A stretch of 64,000 nt of DNA from JACMRP01 sp047302465 (GCF_047302465.1 NZ_CP178621.1:3968001-4032000); one strand, 5' to 3'; shown: positions 52,595 to 60,783, numbered from the stretch's first letter. A program made the numbers and translations. Notes: a model not told the origin generated them from the letters alone.

Positions 52595-52705
52595 AGAAAC
52601 CTCCAAACAAGTCTAGTATTCCCAATGCTTGGACTTAGATCAATGTTCGTCATGGGGCATGCTTTATTTCTTGTCACCAAAGAGGGCGGCTGGAAAACTA
52701 CTCTT

Positions 52706-53632
52706 ATGTGTTATTCGGCGATGATCGAAGCAGATATGCGAAAACTGGAAAGACAATTCGGCGTTAAAGTCGACTGGACCAGTTTCGAAGAGGCTTTTAA
52801 TATTCGTGCAAAGTATGACCAAGCGATGATTCCATCAGGCTTGGACTCGTACATTATTCAAAATGCCGAAACCCCGCTACAAAAACGCCTAGCCAAAATG
52901 GCGAAAGCTCACTATGAAGCCGAGATCGAAAAGTTCTCGAAGAAGCTTAAGAAGTACGAGCAAGACGTTTTAGATTTCGAAGCCAAGATAAAATCCGGCT
53001 CAAAAGCAAAAGACCTCAAAGAAAAATTAGAAAAACGTCGCGCGACCGTTGAGTGGCACAAAGAAAAAATCGAATACTACGAAAAGATTGAAGAAACCGG
53101 GGCTCCTCGTGTTTTTCCTAATTTCTACGCTCCGGTCATTATTAAAGACGGCAAAGAACACTTAATCCGTTTAATGCGCTATCACCTTTGCCCGAAAAAT
53201 GGCAAAGAGATGAATGCCTTCCAATACAACTTATTCAATGCCCGCAAAGATCGTTTGTTAGATGCGCGCACGTGGAAACCTGTTTTTGGAAAACAGCATG
53301 CGATCTTTCCATTTCATCGCTTCTATGAAAGTGTTGATGACGGTAAAGGCAATGCAAAGATCATTTATTTTCAGCCGAAGGACCAAGAAATCATGTGGTC
53401 CGCAGCGATTTATGAAGAAGCAAAGGTTGAATCCGGGTTGCTACGCACTTTCGCCGCTGTCACCGATGAGCCACCACCAGAAGTCGCAGCCGCAGGACAC
53501 GATCGTTGCCCTGTCTTTTTAGCAAAAGAAAGCTTTGGCGCTTGGTTAGAACCGAAAGACATGACCAAAGAAGATCTCGTGGAGCTACTAACGACGGTCG
53601 TGCCTACTTACTTCGAACACAAGGCTGCCTAA
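52706..53632 (+). CDS. SRAP/HMCES-type abasic-site-binding peptidase with coiled-coil insertion
   Basis: 308 residues. The ATG at 52706 places Cys2, the catalytic residue that crosslinks abasic sites after Met removal (MCYSAM). Asn178-Arg180 (NAR), Glu208 in FHRFYES and His265 in GHDRCPVFL complete the site. E. coli YedK is about 222 residues; here roughly residues 57-130 form an inserted charged coiled coil (KRLAKMAKAHYEAEIEKF...). The weak ribosome binding site is offset by the requirement for Cys2. It shields abasic sites in single-stranded DNA. Confidence 0.85.
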   Translation: MCYSAMIEADMRKLERQFGVKVDWTSFEEAFNIRAKYDQAMIPSGLDSYIIQNAETPLQKRLAKMAKAHYEAEIEKFSKKLKKYEQDVLDFEAKIKSGSKAKDLKEKLEKRRATVEWHKEKIEYYEKIEETGAPRVFPNFYAPVIIKDGKEHLIRLMRYHLCPKNGKEMNAFQYNLFNARKDRLLDARTWKPVFGKQHAIFPFHRFYESVDDGKGNAKIIYFQPKDQEIMWSAAIYEEAKVESGLLRTFAAVTDEPPPEVAAAGHDRCPVFLAKESFGAWLEPKDMTKEDLVELLTTVVPTYFEHKAA

Positions 53633-54373
53633 TTATTTAAAAAGCCAATCAAGTTGTTTTGAGTCCCAGCACAGTGCCCGATAATCTGCGAATGAAATCG
53701 CTTGAGGGCATTCATGCTTAATGCCCATTCCGAATAAAACTGCGATGAGCAAAACTAACCCGAATGCCACCCAGGTACGCTTAAAGATAGAATAAGCCCA
53801 ACCTTCTGCTTGCATTCTCTTGGCGTTGCGCACGACTCCGGCAACAAGCAATACTTCAAATCCTGCTTCTAAGAGAATTTCAGGAGCTTGATAGACAAGG
53901 TAAATAGCAGATCCAGAAATCATGGCAATGAATGCTAGGAGTAGTATGATCACCATGCCATCATCCAGATCCAGATCCGCACCTGAAGAACTCGATGAGG
54001 AGCTGCCGCTCCCCCAAGAACCAGAGGCTCCACCCCCAGAAAATTGACCACCCTGCCCACTCCACTGCGGTGGCGGAATATCAATACGTGAGGGAGCATC
54101 GGCAAGATCAATAACGTCTACGAAGTTACCGTCAGAAGAAGTAGAGGGCGATCCAAAATACCAACGTAACCAAAGATAGACGAGACCAAAAAAGACCCCG
54201 TAAGAAAAAAGAACGGCAAAACCATAACGTAAAGCCATATGCGAAAAGCTAAAGTACAGTAGCGCCTTACTAAAAAGAACTCCGCCCGCGATCGTAAGAA
54301 AACAGATAACGCTCATATGAAGACGAAGAGGCAATACATTTTCTAAACGACGTTTGAACCGAGCTTTGTCCAA
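53633..54373 (-). CDS. Membrane protein with Gly/Ser-rich loop
   Basis: 246 residues. Three to five membrane helices; the first two lie at about residues 18-75. A low-complexity periplasmic or cytoplasmic loop holds GGQFSGGGASGSWGSGSSSS at about 105-130. The C-terminal soluble end is short. TTG start at 54373 with AGGAGA correctly spaced. Not recognised. Convergent with the SRAP gene, no gap. Confidence 0.6.
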   Translation of the reverse strand: MDKARFKRRLENVLPLRLHMSVICFLTIAGGVLFSKALLYFSFSHMALRYGFAVLFSYGVFFGLVYLWLRWYFGSPSTSSDGNFVDVIDLADAPSRIDIPPPQWSGQGGQFSGGGASGSWGSGSSSSSSSGADLDLDDGMVIILLLAFIAMISGSAIYLVYQAPEILLEAGFEVLLVAGVVRNAKRMQAEGWAYSIFKRTWVAFGLVLLIAVLFGMGIKHECPQAISFADYRALCWDSKQLDWLFK

Positions 54374-54409
54374 TCTCTTCTCCTATATCCTGACAAGATT
54401 GAAGCTGAA

Positions 54410-54865
54410 TTAATTAACATCACCCAAATAAACTTTGGAGGATTTTCTTGAGCTAATCGCATCACGAAGGCTTAAAGGATAAACGCGACTCTTTTTAATG
54501 TCTTTCGCAGACACCCATTCAACTCCAATCTGTCCACTGTCGGGCATATGAGCTTTCGTATGACCGTCTTTCTCTAATTCAGCTTCAAAATAGAGTTCGA
54601 CTTGATGGAAGTGGCTCGCTTCGGCTTTGAATTCGTGATTTGCACCAATATAGTCTCGAACAAACAGAAGATCTTTCGGTTGAATCGAGTATCCAGTTTC
54701 CTCTTTCACTTCGCGAATGAGGGTCTGATGTAGATTTTCACCGTGCTCTTGACCACCACCAGGCAAAATATAGTAATCGCCACCTGAATCGGTTTTCTTA
54801 ATAAGCAGAATTTTGCCGTCGTTAATGACAACGGCCTTTGCTGAAATTCTGTGAACCTTTTGCAT
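54410..54865 (-). CDS. Nudix hydrolase
   Basis: 151 residues. The Nudix box GGGQEHGENLHQTLIREVKE then ETGYSI is complete (G-x5-E-x7-R-E-x-x-E-E-x-G-x). Substrate probably a nucleotide derivative. GAGGAGC precedes ATG 54865. It follows the YdeI-like gene by 16 bases. Confidence 0.92.
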   Translation of the reverse strand: MQKVHRISAKAVVINDGKILLIKKTDSGGDYYILPGGGQEHGENLHQTLIREVKEETGYSIQPKDLLFVRDYIGANHEFKAEASHFHQVELYFEAELEKDGHTKAHMPDSGQIGVEWVSAKDIKKSRVYPLSLRDAISSRKSSKVYLGDVN

Positions 54866-54881
54866 ATCGTGCTCCTCTATT

Positions 54882-55460
54882 CTAACGGTCGTTCAGGCCT
54901 TTGCCTTTAAGGATGCTTGGAACGCACTTCTCGATACGAGAGAGGCGAGTCTCTGATTGTTTCGCACTTGAAAAGTGAAGAATGTAAGCACGTTGACGTC
55001 CCGGAGTAAGTGCTTCAAAAGCTTTCTTCAAACCAGATTTTTTAGTGAACATCTTTTTAAGTTCTTCCGGAACAGCTATAGGTGTTTTCTTAAATTCTAC
55101 TTTTTGTCCTGACTCTTCAACCGCGATCGCTTCTTTAATATATGAAGTGATGGTCGTCTTTAGAGCTGCAACATCTTTAACAGATCTAAACTCGAGTCTT
55201 TTCGACGCCTGAGAGTTCGGTCCATTATTAACAAACACACCCTTTGGATCTTTTAACAAGGCACCTTTAAAAAACATCAACCCCAAGCAGGCTTTAAAAG
55301 GCTGAATGATAACGATATTGTTGTCGTTATGACTATAACACGGCAAACGCCACTTAAAGTTTTCTTCAAGTTTTGTCTTTAAAAGGATAGCGCGAAGCTC
55401 TTCCATCTCTTCTTGCCACTGCTTAGAGTTTTTTAGAAATTTGTTAACGTCTGAGTTCAC
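54882..55460 (-). CDS. YdeI/OmdA-like protein with DUF1801 domain
   Basis: 192 residues. DUF1801-type N terminus (LRAILLKTKLEENFKWRLPCY), then the OmdA-like tail (VPEELKKMFTKKSGLKKAFEAL) ending with TPGRQRAYILHFSSAKQSETR, which are the YdeI hallmarks. Such proteins are linked to peptide resistance in some bacteria; role here unknown. Start is GTG at 55460. Confidence 0.85.
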   Translation of the reverse strand: MNSDVNKFLKNSKQWQEEMEELRAILLKTKLEENFKWRLPCYSHNDNNIVIIQPFKACLGLMFFKGALLKDPKGVFVNNGPNSQASKRLEFRSVKDVAALKTTITSYIKEAIAVEESGQKVEFKKTPIAVPEELKKMFTKKSGLKKAFEALTPGRQRAYILHFSSAKQSETRLSRIEKCVPSILKGKGLNDR

Positions 55461-55548
55461 GCGATCCCCCGTCCAGTAGAATAGAAATGATTTGAAGCTT
55501 CTAACTTGTTTGCTAACTATTCTAGGCCGGGATTATAAAATTTTCTAC

Positions 55549-55629
55549 TCACTTCGTTAAATCTCGCCCCTTTTCCCTTTCGGCTAGGTCATCAATCACC
55601 TTTTCTGAGGCGGCCTTAATATATTCTTT
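55549..55629 (-). pseudogene. Possible 3' end of a decayed gene
   Basis: A 26-codon open stretch reads KEYIKAASEKVIDDLAEREK then GRDLTK and TGA. It looks like real coding sequence (charged amphipathic helix) but has no start or ribosome binding site and a stop lies just upstream in frame. It may be the remnant of a gene lost between the YdeI-like and Mrr-like genes. Confidence 0.25.
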
Positions 55630-55662
55630 CTATTGGATTACTATATATACGATGGTGGTTGA

Positions 55663-56313
55663 TTACCCAGCTCGACGAAAACCTTTTTCGACGGCTTCTT
55701 TAACCGAGTGAACAAAATAATTTTCTCTGTGAAGGTCTATTTTGATTTTGTCATAGGACGGATCAAATGGAAGATGGTAAGTTTTCTCCCCGCTTGCAGA
55801 AACATTACACTTTATCATCGGGTATGAGCGATTCAGCTCCTCGGTTCTCAGCTCCACTCCGAGTACTTTTGCTGCATCTTTCGCAACATCACTATATCTT
55901 GCAGTTGTAAATAGCACTGCTCTGACATGACGTCCGTTCTTCTCTAATGTGCGCTTGAAATATGTCATCGTACCGAAAAGTTGAAAAACATGTTTTTCTT
56001 GGATCAGTTTACTTTTTGCCCAGCATTTAGTTTGAACAATAAGAACTTCGTCAGCGCATTTAACTATAAGGTCTCGACCTAAATCATCAAAGCCATTGAC
56101 CGCGCCGTTATAGACTACGTCGTATCCGTCTGTTTCATACAAATGACCGATGTATCTCTCGTAAAACCTTCCAACTTCTTCGCTAGAAAGAGGTTGGCGT
56201 AAGTATTCATCAAGCGCCCTTTGAGCCTTTCGGTCCGCATTTGATCTACGAATTATGACAATTGCACAAACAGTCAAAACTAGTATTACGATGCTAATCA
56301 AAACATATTGCAT
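55663..56313 (-). CDS. Membrane-anchored Mrr-like restriction endonuclease-fold protein
   Basis: 216 residues. N-terminal membrane helix (residues 3-21), basic stretch, then a PD-(D/E)xK-type domain: YERYIGHLYETDGYDVVYNG with Glu52, DLGRDLIVKCADEVLIVQ holding Asp81, and QTKCW with Lys96. This is the Mrr_cat pattern. Membrane-anchored members occur in phage defence and housekeeping; target unknown. No good ribosome binding site. Confidence 0.75.
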   Translation of the reverse strand: MQYVLISIVILVLTVCAIVIIRRSNADRKAQRALDEYLRQPLSSEEVGRFYERYIGHLYETDGYDVVYNGAVNGFDDLGRDLIVKCADEVLIVQTKCWAKSKLIQEKHVFQLFGTMTYFKRTLEKNGRHVRAVLFTTARYSDVAKDAAKVLGVELRTEELNRSYPMIKCNVSASGEKTYHLPFDPSYDKIKIDLHRENYFVHSVKEAVEKGFRRAG

Positions 56314-56471
56314 GAAATGTTATCGGAGTTTTTTCAGGCCATTAACACTGACTTTGGCCTAGGTGGAAACAGATTCCTATCTGCATTTGAGGCGATTATA
56401 TAACGTGCGAATTCTCAAATTGGAATCAATCAAATATATGAAATTACTTGCTTTTTCACTCACGCATTAAC

Positions 56472-56506
56472 ATTCCTTGACAGGAATATTCCTATTAAGG
56501 CATACT
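56472..56506 (+). promoter_or_regulatory. ArsR promoter with operator inside it
   Basis: TTGACA (56477-56482, perfect) and CATACT (56501-56506) with an 18-base spacer. AGGAATATTCCT (56482-56493), a perfect 12-bp palindrome, fills the start of the spacer, and ATTCCT with AGGAAT (56472-56487) straddles the -35 box. This fits autorepression by the ArsR protein encoded just downstream. Confidence 0.7.
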
Positions 56507-56528
56507 TGAATTGTACCGAGGAGTGGTT

Positions 56529-56894
56529 ATGGCTTTAAAACAATCAGAAGCAAAGGACATGAGAACGCTTGCCGCGTTAGCTGAGCCGAATCGCCGCCTG
56601 ATTGTGGAGCTGCTGCGAAGCGGACCGCTCACAGTTGGTGAAATTGCAGAGAAGCTTGGTTTTCGTCAGCCTCAAGCTTCAAAGCATCTGAAAGTGCTTA
56701 CTGAAAGCGGCGTTCTTGAAGTTACAGCTGACATGAACAAGCGTTTTTACAAGCTTCGCGTAGAACCGTTTCGCGAACTTGATGTTTGGGTGAATTCGTT
56801 TCTCCAAACGATGACCGATAGATTCGACAAATTGGATGATTACTTAGAGAAGATTAAAAAGACCAATAAATCAAACAATCGCCCAAAGCGATAA
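56529..56894 (+). CDS. ArsR-family repressor
   Basis: 121 residues from the ATG at 56529 (GAGGAG upstream). Winged HTH: TLAALAEPNRRLIVELLRSG, then VGEIAEKLGFRQPQASKHLKVL. No metal-binding Cys pair in the HTH, as in ArsR proteins paired with AHSA1 genes. Likely responds to a small molecule and represses its own operon through the operator at 56482. Confidence 0.92.
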   Translation: MALKQSEAKDMRTLAALAEPNRRLIVELLRSGPLTVGEIAEKLGFRQPQASKHLKVLTESGVLEVTADMNKRFYKLRVEPFRELDVWVNSFLQTMTDRFDKLDDYLEKIKKTNKSNNRPKR

Positions 56895-56904
56895 GGAGTC
56901 AGTC

Positions 56905-57420
56905 ATGGGTAAATATAAAATGTCTCATAGAGTGGAAAACGGAAACGTGCTCGTTATCGAGCGTGAATTTGATGCTCCTCGCAAGCTGGTTTTCAGTATG
57001 TTTAAAAGCCCTGAACACATCAAACAATTCTGGGGTCCTCGTGGCTGGGATGTTCCTGTATGCAATGTTGATTTTCGCGCTGGTGGCGCGTGGGTCTACT
57101 GCATGAAGTGTGTTGATAAAAACCAAGGCAATTTCTTTGGGATGGAAGCCTGGGGCCGTGCCGACTACAAAGAAATCGTTGAGCCTGAAAAGATCGTCTA
57201 TGTCGATGCATTCTGCGATGCTAACGGCAATATAGACCCAAACCTTCCTTCTGCTACTGTGACGATGCTTTTCGTCGATATGGGTAACAAAACTAAGATC
57301 GTAAGTCGTGGCGAGTACGCTTCACCTGCAGATCTCAAAGTAGTAACTGACATGGGAATGATTCAAGGGATCACCGAAACTTGGGATCGTTTGGAAGAGC
57401 TTCTCGCAAAAAATCTCTAG
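56905..57420 (+). CDS. AHSA1/SRPBCC-family protein
   Basis: 171 residues: LVIEREFDAPRKLVFSMFKSPEHIKQFWGPRG, then VDFRAGGAWVYCMKC and a final MIQGITETWDRLEELLA. The typical partner of ArsR in two-gene operons; its ligand is unknown. AAGGAG precedes the ATG, 10 bases after ArsR. Terminator at 57451. Confidence 0.92.
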   Translation: MGKYKMSHRVENGNVLVIEREFDAPRKLVFSMFKSPEHIKQFWGPRGWDVPVCNVDFRAGGAWVYCMKCVDKNQGNFFGMEAWGRADYKEIVEPEKIVYVDAFCDANGNIDPNLPSATVTMLFVDMGNKTKIVSRGEYASPADLKVVTDMGMIQGITETWDRLEELLAKNL

Positions 57421-57450
57421 CCCCTCCCCTAATAGGCCTAGAAAAACAAA

Positions 57451-57482
57451 AACCCTACTTGGATATCCGAGTAGGGTTTTTT
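57451..57482 (+). terminator. Intrinsic terminator of the ArsR-AHSA1 operon
   Basis: AACCCTACT (57451-57459) pairs with AGTAGGGTT (57470-57478) around a loop that itself contains GGATATCC; followed by a T run ending near 57482. Confidence 0.75.
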
Positions 57483-57505
57483 GCTTTGTAGAATCGAACT
57501 AAATT

Positions 57506-58129
57506 TTAGTTCTGTAAACCGCGTCTAACAAGTTCGTTAGTTAGGTACGTTTGAAACTTACCTGCTGTCGGCTGTGTGCAAGTCCCATCGGGCTCGATAC
57601 GTGTAACCCACTTAACTAAATGATCCATATAAGAAGTGATTTCTTTAAAGCCAGTTGGACCATTACGTAAGTCCGTTTGAAATTGGAAGAAGCGAACTTG
57701 AAAGCCAGCATCACGAAGCTTTACGTAATCTGCTGGAGGGTTCTGAAGCATCTTTCTTAGGCGGTAGTACCCTTTTGCCCAGCAAACAAGGTTCCCCAAA
57801 TTAACTACTGAAGTACCACCATCATAAATTAAAGTTCGTGGCTCTTCTCCGTTAGGCTCTGAAAGCTCTCCATATTTGTAGACGGGGCCTTCAGCTGTTT
57901 GTCCTAATTCCCAAGCACCAAGGCTAACCAATTGACCCGAGTTACCCAAAGGAGCCGGAGCTGGTACGGCTGGAATAGCAGGGCAACGACTGATGTCGAT
58001 GTCCTCCGCGGTTAAATCCTGCCCATCAATACAATTGTCTTCGTTGTAAACCACAGGAGGAGCCTCTTGAGCCCCTGCTTGCAAAGACAGTGATAACAAT
58101 GCCAAAAGGAAAATTTTCGGTAAGCTCAT
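57506..58129 (-). CDS. Exported protein
   Basis: 207 residues from the ATG at 58129 (AGGAG upstream). Signal peptide ends QAGAQ/EA, then a Pro-rich stretch and a soluble domain with four or five Cys (NCIDG, RCPA, VCWAKG, GTCTQP). No recognised family. Periplasmic or secreted by prediction. Stand-alone. Confidence 0.65.
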   Translation of the reverse strand: MSLPKIFLLALLSLSLQAGAQEAPPVVYNEDNCIDGQDLTAEDIDISRCPAIPAVPAPAPLGNSGQLVSLGAWELGQTAEGPVYKYGELSEPNGEEPRTLIYDGGTSVVNLGNLVCWAKGYYRLRKMLQNPPADYVKLRDAGFQVRFFQFQTDLRNGPTGFKEITSYMDHLVKWVTRIEPDGTCTQPTAGKFQTYLTNELVRRGLQN

Positions 58130-58261
58130 ATAGACTCCTATCAAGTCAGTAGAAATACCTAAGTTGCAAAAAACTCATGACTAGCCAAAGTTTAGACAGT
58201 TGAAATCTCATTAAAATAGCTCTAGGCCAATCAAATTATGAGTCTTCAATTAATGTACCAA

Positions 58262-58302
58262 CTCGGGGCTGTCACTTCGCATTCGGCGATATTGACACCG
58301 AG
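58262..58302. repeat. Multi-stem hairpin
   Basis: Nested arms: CTCGG with CCGAG (outer), TGTCA with TGACA (middle, beyond a 3-base bulge) and TCGC with GCGA (inner) fold 58262-58302 into a single rod on either strand. It lies in the gap between two exported-protein genes. A small RNA or a leader element is possible; not a standard terminator. Confidence 0.35.
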
Positions 58303-58338
58303 CTTTTCGAGACTGGTTTTTAGAAGGTTTCGTAAGAG

Positions 58339-58764
58339 CTATTTTAGCTCTGTGAGCTTTGTAGTTACTTTTTCGCGCAAGGCATTTGCTCGAACAGCAA
58401 GATCCTTATTATAGCGCGCAGGATGACCTGATTTTATTCCCCAATCCAATAGGTGGTGAAACTCTTTGCATTGCTCCAGAGTTTCGCATTCATATTTTTC
58501 GAGAAGGTTCATGGCAGAAACTCGGCGGTCCATTCGTTTTTCATAAAACGCTGCTACCGCCATGGCGTGAATAACGTCGTCACCCATAGCACCAAAATCT
58601 TTTCTCTTATCATCGGCGCACCACACGTCCGTGAAATTCGAAGGAAGATTGCCTTTATATTCATTCGAAGTGAGAGCACATTCTCGTCGATACTTAGATT
58701 GAGTATCCGCGTGTGCGTCGATTAAGCCTGCAAATAAAATAAGTGCGATTGTTATTTTCTTCAT
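58339..58764 (-). CDS. Small exported protein
   Basis: 141 residues from the ATG at 58764 (AGAAGAG upstream). Signal peptide ends IDAHA, then a mostly helical domain with four Cys (RECAL, WCADD, YECETL, EQCKEF). Not recognised. An AGAGCTA-TTT-TAGCTCT hairpin (58335-58351) spans the stop codon. Motif copy 1 lies just upstream of the start. Confidence 0.6.
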   Translation of the reverse strand: MKKITIALILFAGLIDAHADTQSKYRRECALTSNEYKGNLPSNFTDVWCADDKRKDFGAMGDDVIHAMAVAAFYEKRMDRRVSAMNLLEKYECETLEQCKEFHHLLDWGIKSGHPARYNKDLAVRANALREKVTTKLTELK

Positions 58765-59143
58765 TTCTCTTCTTAATAAATGGTGGAGGCGAGCTTTGGT
58801 AAGTCGAACCCGAATTGTCCCCACCGCATTGAGCCACTACATGCCCAATAGTCGCACTTTTCTATCTTACCGATCAAGACAGCATGCTCCATTTTGCGGT
58901 TGGCTTTATCGACAGACTTTGCACTTACGCAGATCCTGTATTCTCGGCACCGACAGTCTGTGCAAGTGAGACTGCTTGGGGCCGCCTGCTCTTCGTCTAC
59001 CATCAAGCGCAAGTCGTGGGGCTTTTAACTTGCCACATATACAGCCAGATCGAACACTATGTCCTTGCTTCAACCTGATACAAAACCTATTCCTTTTTTT
59101 GAATTTATTTTCGAACATCATTTTGTTGTTATCATCATAAGTG
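58765..59143. other. Gene-free stretch with motif copy 1
   Basis: About 380 bases. Two short overlapping ORFs (58773-59012 minus, 58884-59078 plus) have no ribosome binding sites or recognisable content and are rejected. The only structured element is the motif at 58781. The region next to the big lipoprotein must hold its promoter, which is not obvious. Confidence 0.4.
58781..58810. repeat. Spaced motif copy 1 (tmRNA-end-like)
   Basis: TGGTGGAGGC, 11 bases, AGTCGAACC. Read on the minus strand it is GGTTCGACT, 11 bases, GCCTCCACCA, similar to the 3' end of tmRNA with its T-loop and CCA end, but five bases too long for a true T-arm. It ends 17 bases before the start of the 141-residue gene. 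Confidence 0.5.
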
Positions 59144-60709
59144 ATGAACGTTTTCTGGAGACTTACAAAATTATTCAAGTCAGGCCAGCGAATTAGAGCT
59201 TTTTTGATTCTCTTTGGCTTTGTCACTGTCATTTGTTTTCAAAACTGTGCTCCCAATAAAAAGAAAGACGGTAAAGACTCTGAGTCTTTACTGCCTCCAG
59301 CGGCGGATACAACAACTCCAATTGGAGTGGATTGTGTGGCCACGCCAACCGCTCCTGATTGCGCACCTAAAACCTGTCAATTTGATGGAAATAGTTTGAA
59401 TCAAGGTGATGTCGTGGTGGCTTACCAAAACTCCACAGTCGCCTATGGCTCTACTTGTGTCTCTGAAAGCAGAACTTGTGATAATGGAGCCCTTTCTGGT
59501 TCTTATGTATATTCTGCGTGTACGGTCAGCAGCCCAGCAAGTTGCTTGTTTAACTCACAAACTATTGAGCACGGATCCAGTGTCGTTGGCTATCAGAACT
59601 CATCGGTTGGTTTTGGTTCTACTTGCATGAGCGAAACGCGAACTTGTAATAATGGAACTCTATCGGGTGCTTTCTCGTTTGCTTCGTGCACTGTTCAGAG
59701 TCCTGCAAATTGTCTCTTTAACGGTCAAACGATTCAGCACAATGCTGTGATCGCTGCTTTCCAGTATTCAACGGTCCCTTACGGCACGACTTGCCAGCAA
59801 GAAAACCGCGTTTGCTCTAATGGAGCTCTTAGTGGCAGTTTCTCGTTTGCTTCTTGTAACGTAGAGGCTCCTCAGAGTTGTCTTTTCAATGGACAAACGG
59901 TCGCTCATGGCCAAAACGTGGTGGCCTTCCAATCTTCGAGCGTTGCTTATAGCGGTCAATGTAATCAAGAAGTCAGAACTTGCGACAATGGTATCTTAAG
60001 TGGAGCGTACCAATTCGCTTCATGCAACGTGGAAGCGGCGGCAAGCTGTCTTTTCAACGGTCAGACAATAGCCGACGGACAAACTGTGCAAGCATATTCC
60101 TCTTCAAGTGTTGCCTATGGGTCCACTTGCCAAGCAGAAACTCGAACTTGTTCTAATGGAACTCTTTCTGGAAGTAATTCTTTTGGTTCCTGCACAGTCT
60201 CGGCCCCTGCAAATTGCAGTTTAGTCGGACAAGAAGTCGTGAGCGGATCCTCCGTCACAGCTTATCAAGCAGCGACAGCTCCGTATGGCAGCTCTTGTGT
60301 TTCAGAGTCTCGGATCTGTAGTAACGGAAACCTGTCGGGATCTTATCAGTATTTAAGTTGCACAGGCTCGCCTCCGCCTTCTGACAGCTGTACCTTCGAT
60401 GGTCAAACAGTCTTAGCTGGAGCGAGCGTCACAGCTTATCAGGCAGCCAGTGTTCCTTACGGAATGACTTGTACTTCTGAGAGCAGAACTTGCACGAATG
60501 GAGCTTTGTCGGGCGCGTACACCTTTGCGAGCTGTACAGTGGCCCCGGCGGCAAATTGTACTTTCAATGGCCAAACCATCGCCAACGGCTCTTCAGTGAC
60601 AGCATATAAAACAGCAACTCTTAACAATAAAGGTATTTGCGAATCCCAAACCCGCACCTGCACAAACGGATCTTTGTCAGGAAGTTATAAGTTTGCTTCT
60701 TGCAATTAA
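59144..60709 (+). CDS. Repeat lipoprotein, eight Cys-rich 56-residue units
   Basis: 521 residues from the ATG at 59144; a GTG one codon earlier is possible and neither has a clear ribosome binding site. The hydrophobic region ends FQNC, a lipobox. A Pro/Thr-rich spacer leads into eight tandem repeats, each with four Cys and the pattern C-x-F-N-G-Q-T, then YG-x-x-C, R-x-C-x-NG-x-LSG and FASC. Probably a surface-exposed, disulfide-stabilised rod anchored in the outer membrane. Six of the seven repeat steps are exactly 168 bases, a sign of recent duplication or strong spacing constraint. Motif copies lie on both sides of the gene. Confidence 0.85.
   Translation: MNVFWRLTKLFKSGQRIRAFLILFGFVTVICFQNCAPNKKKDGKDSESLLPPAADTTTPIGVDCVATPTAPDCAPKTCQFDGNSLNQGDVVVAYQNSTVAYGSTCVSESRTCDNGALSGSYVYSACTVSSPASCLFNSQTIEHGSSVVGYQNSSVGFGSTCMSETRTCNNGTLSGAFSFASCTVQSPANCLFNGQTIQHNAVIAAFQYSTVPYGTTCQQENRVCSNGALSGSFSFASCNVEAPQSCLFNGQTVAHGQNVVAFQSSSVAYSGQCNQEVRTCDNGILSGAYQFASCNVEAAASCLFNGQTIADGQTVQAYSSSSVAYGSTCQAETRTCSNGTLSGSNSFGSCTVSAPANCSLVGQEVVSGSSVTAYQAATAPYGSSCVSESRICSNGNLSGSYQYLSCTGSPPPSDSCTFDGQTVLAGASVTAYQAASVPYGMTCTSESRTCTNGALSGAYTFASCTVAPAANCTFNGQTIANGSSVTAYKTATLNNKGICESQTRTCTNGSLSGSYKFASCN
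59375..60706 (+). repeat. Eight tandem 168-base coding repeats
   Basis: Units begin at Cys codons 59375, 59543, 59711, 59879, 60047, 60215, 60389 and 60557. Six steps are 168 bases and one (unit 6 to 7) is 174 owing to a Pro/Ser insert. The last unit lacks the YG-x-x-C form (NNKGIC). Best conserved are CLFNGQT, SSVAYG and NG-x-LSG. Confidence 0.85.
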
Positions 60710-60713
60710 GAAG

Positions 60714-60743
60714 TGGTGGAGGCTTTGCCAATATAGTCGAACC
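60714..60743. repeat. Spaced motif copy 2 (tmRNA-end-like)
   Basis: TGGTGGAGGC, 11 bases, AGTCGAACC: the same words and the same spacing as copy 1, in the same orientation, starting four bases after the lipoprotein stop. The 11-base interior differs. It could be one half of an integration site pair. Confidence 0.5.
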
Positions 60744-60783
60744 GGGTCCTCTCACGATAAAATCGTTTATAGAGGTTTTCTGG

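Noticed and set aside
52325..52705. N-terminal extension of the SRAP protein
   Set aside because: It overlaps the zinc-ribbon gene on the other strand and would bury the essential Cys2; the ATG at 52706 is the sensible start.
58773..59078. Short overlapping ORFs on both strands and a possible full tmRNA gene
   Set aside because: No ribosome binding sites; no tag peptide coding region or pairing 5' end for tmRNA was found, and the spacing between the T-loop-like part and the CCA end is five bases too long.
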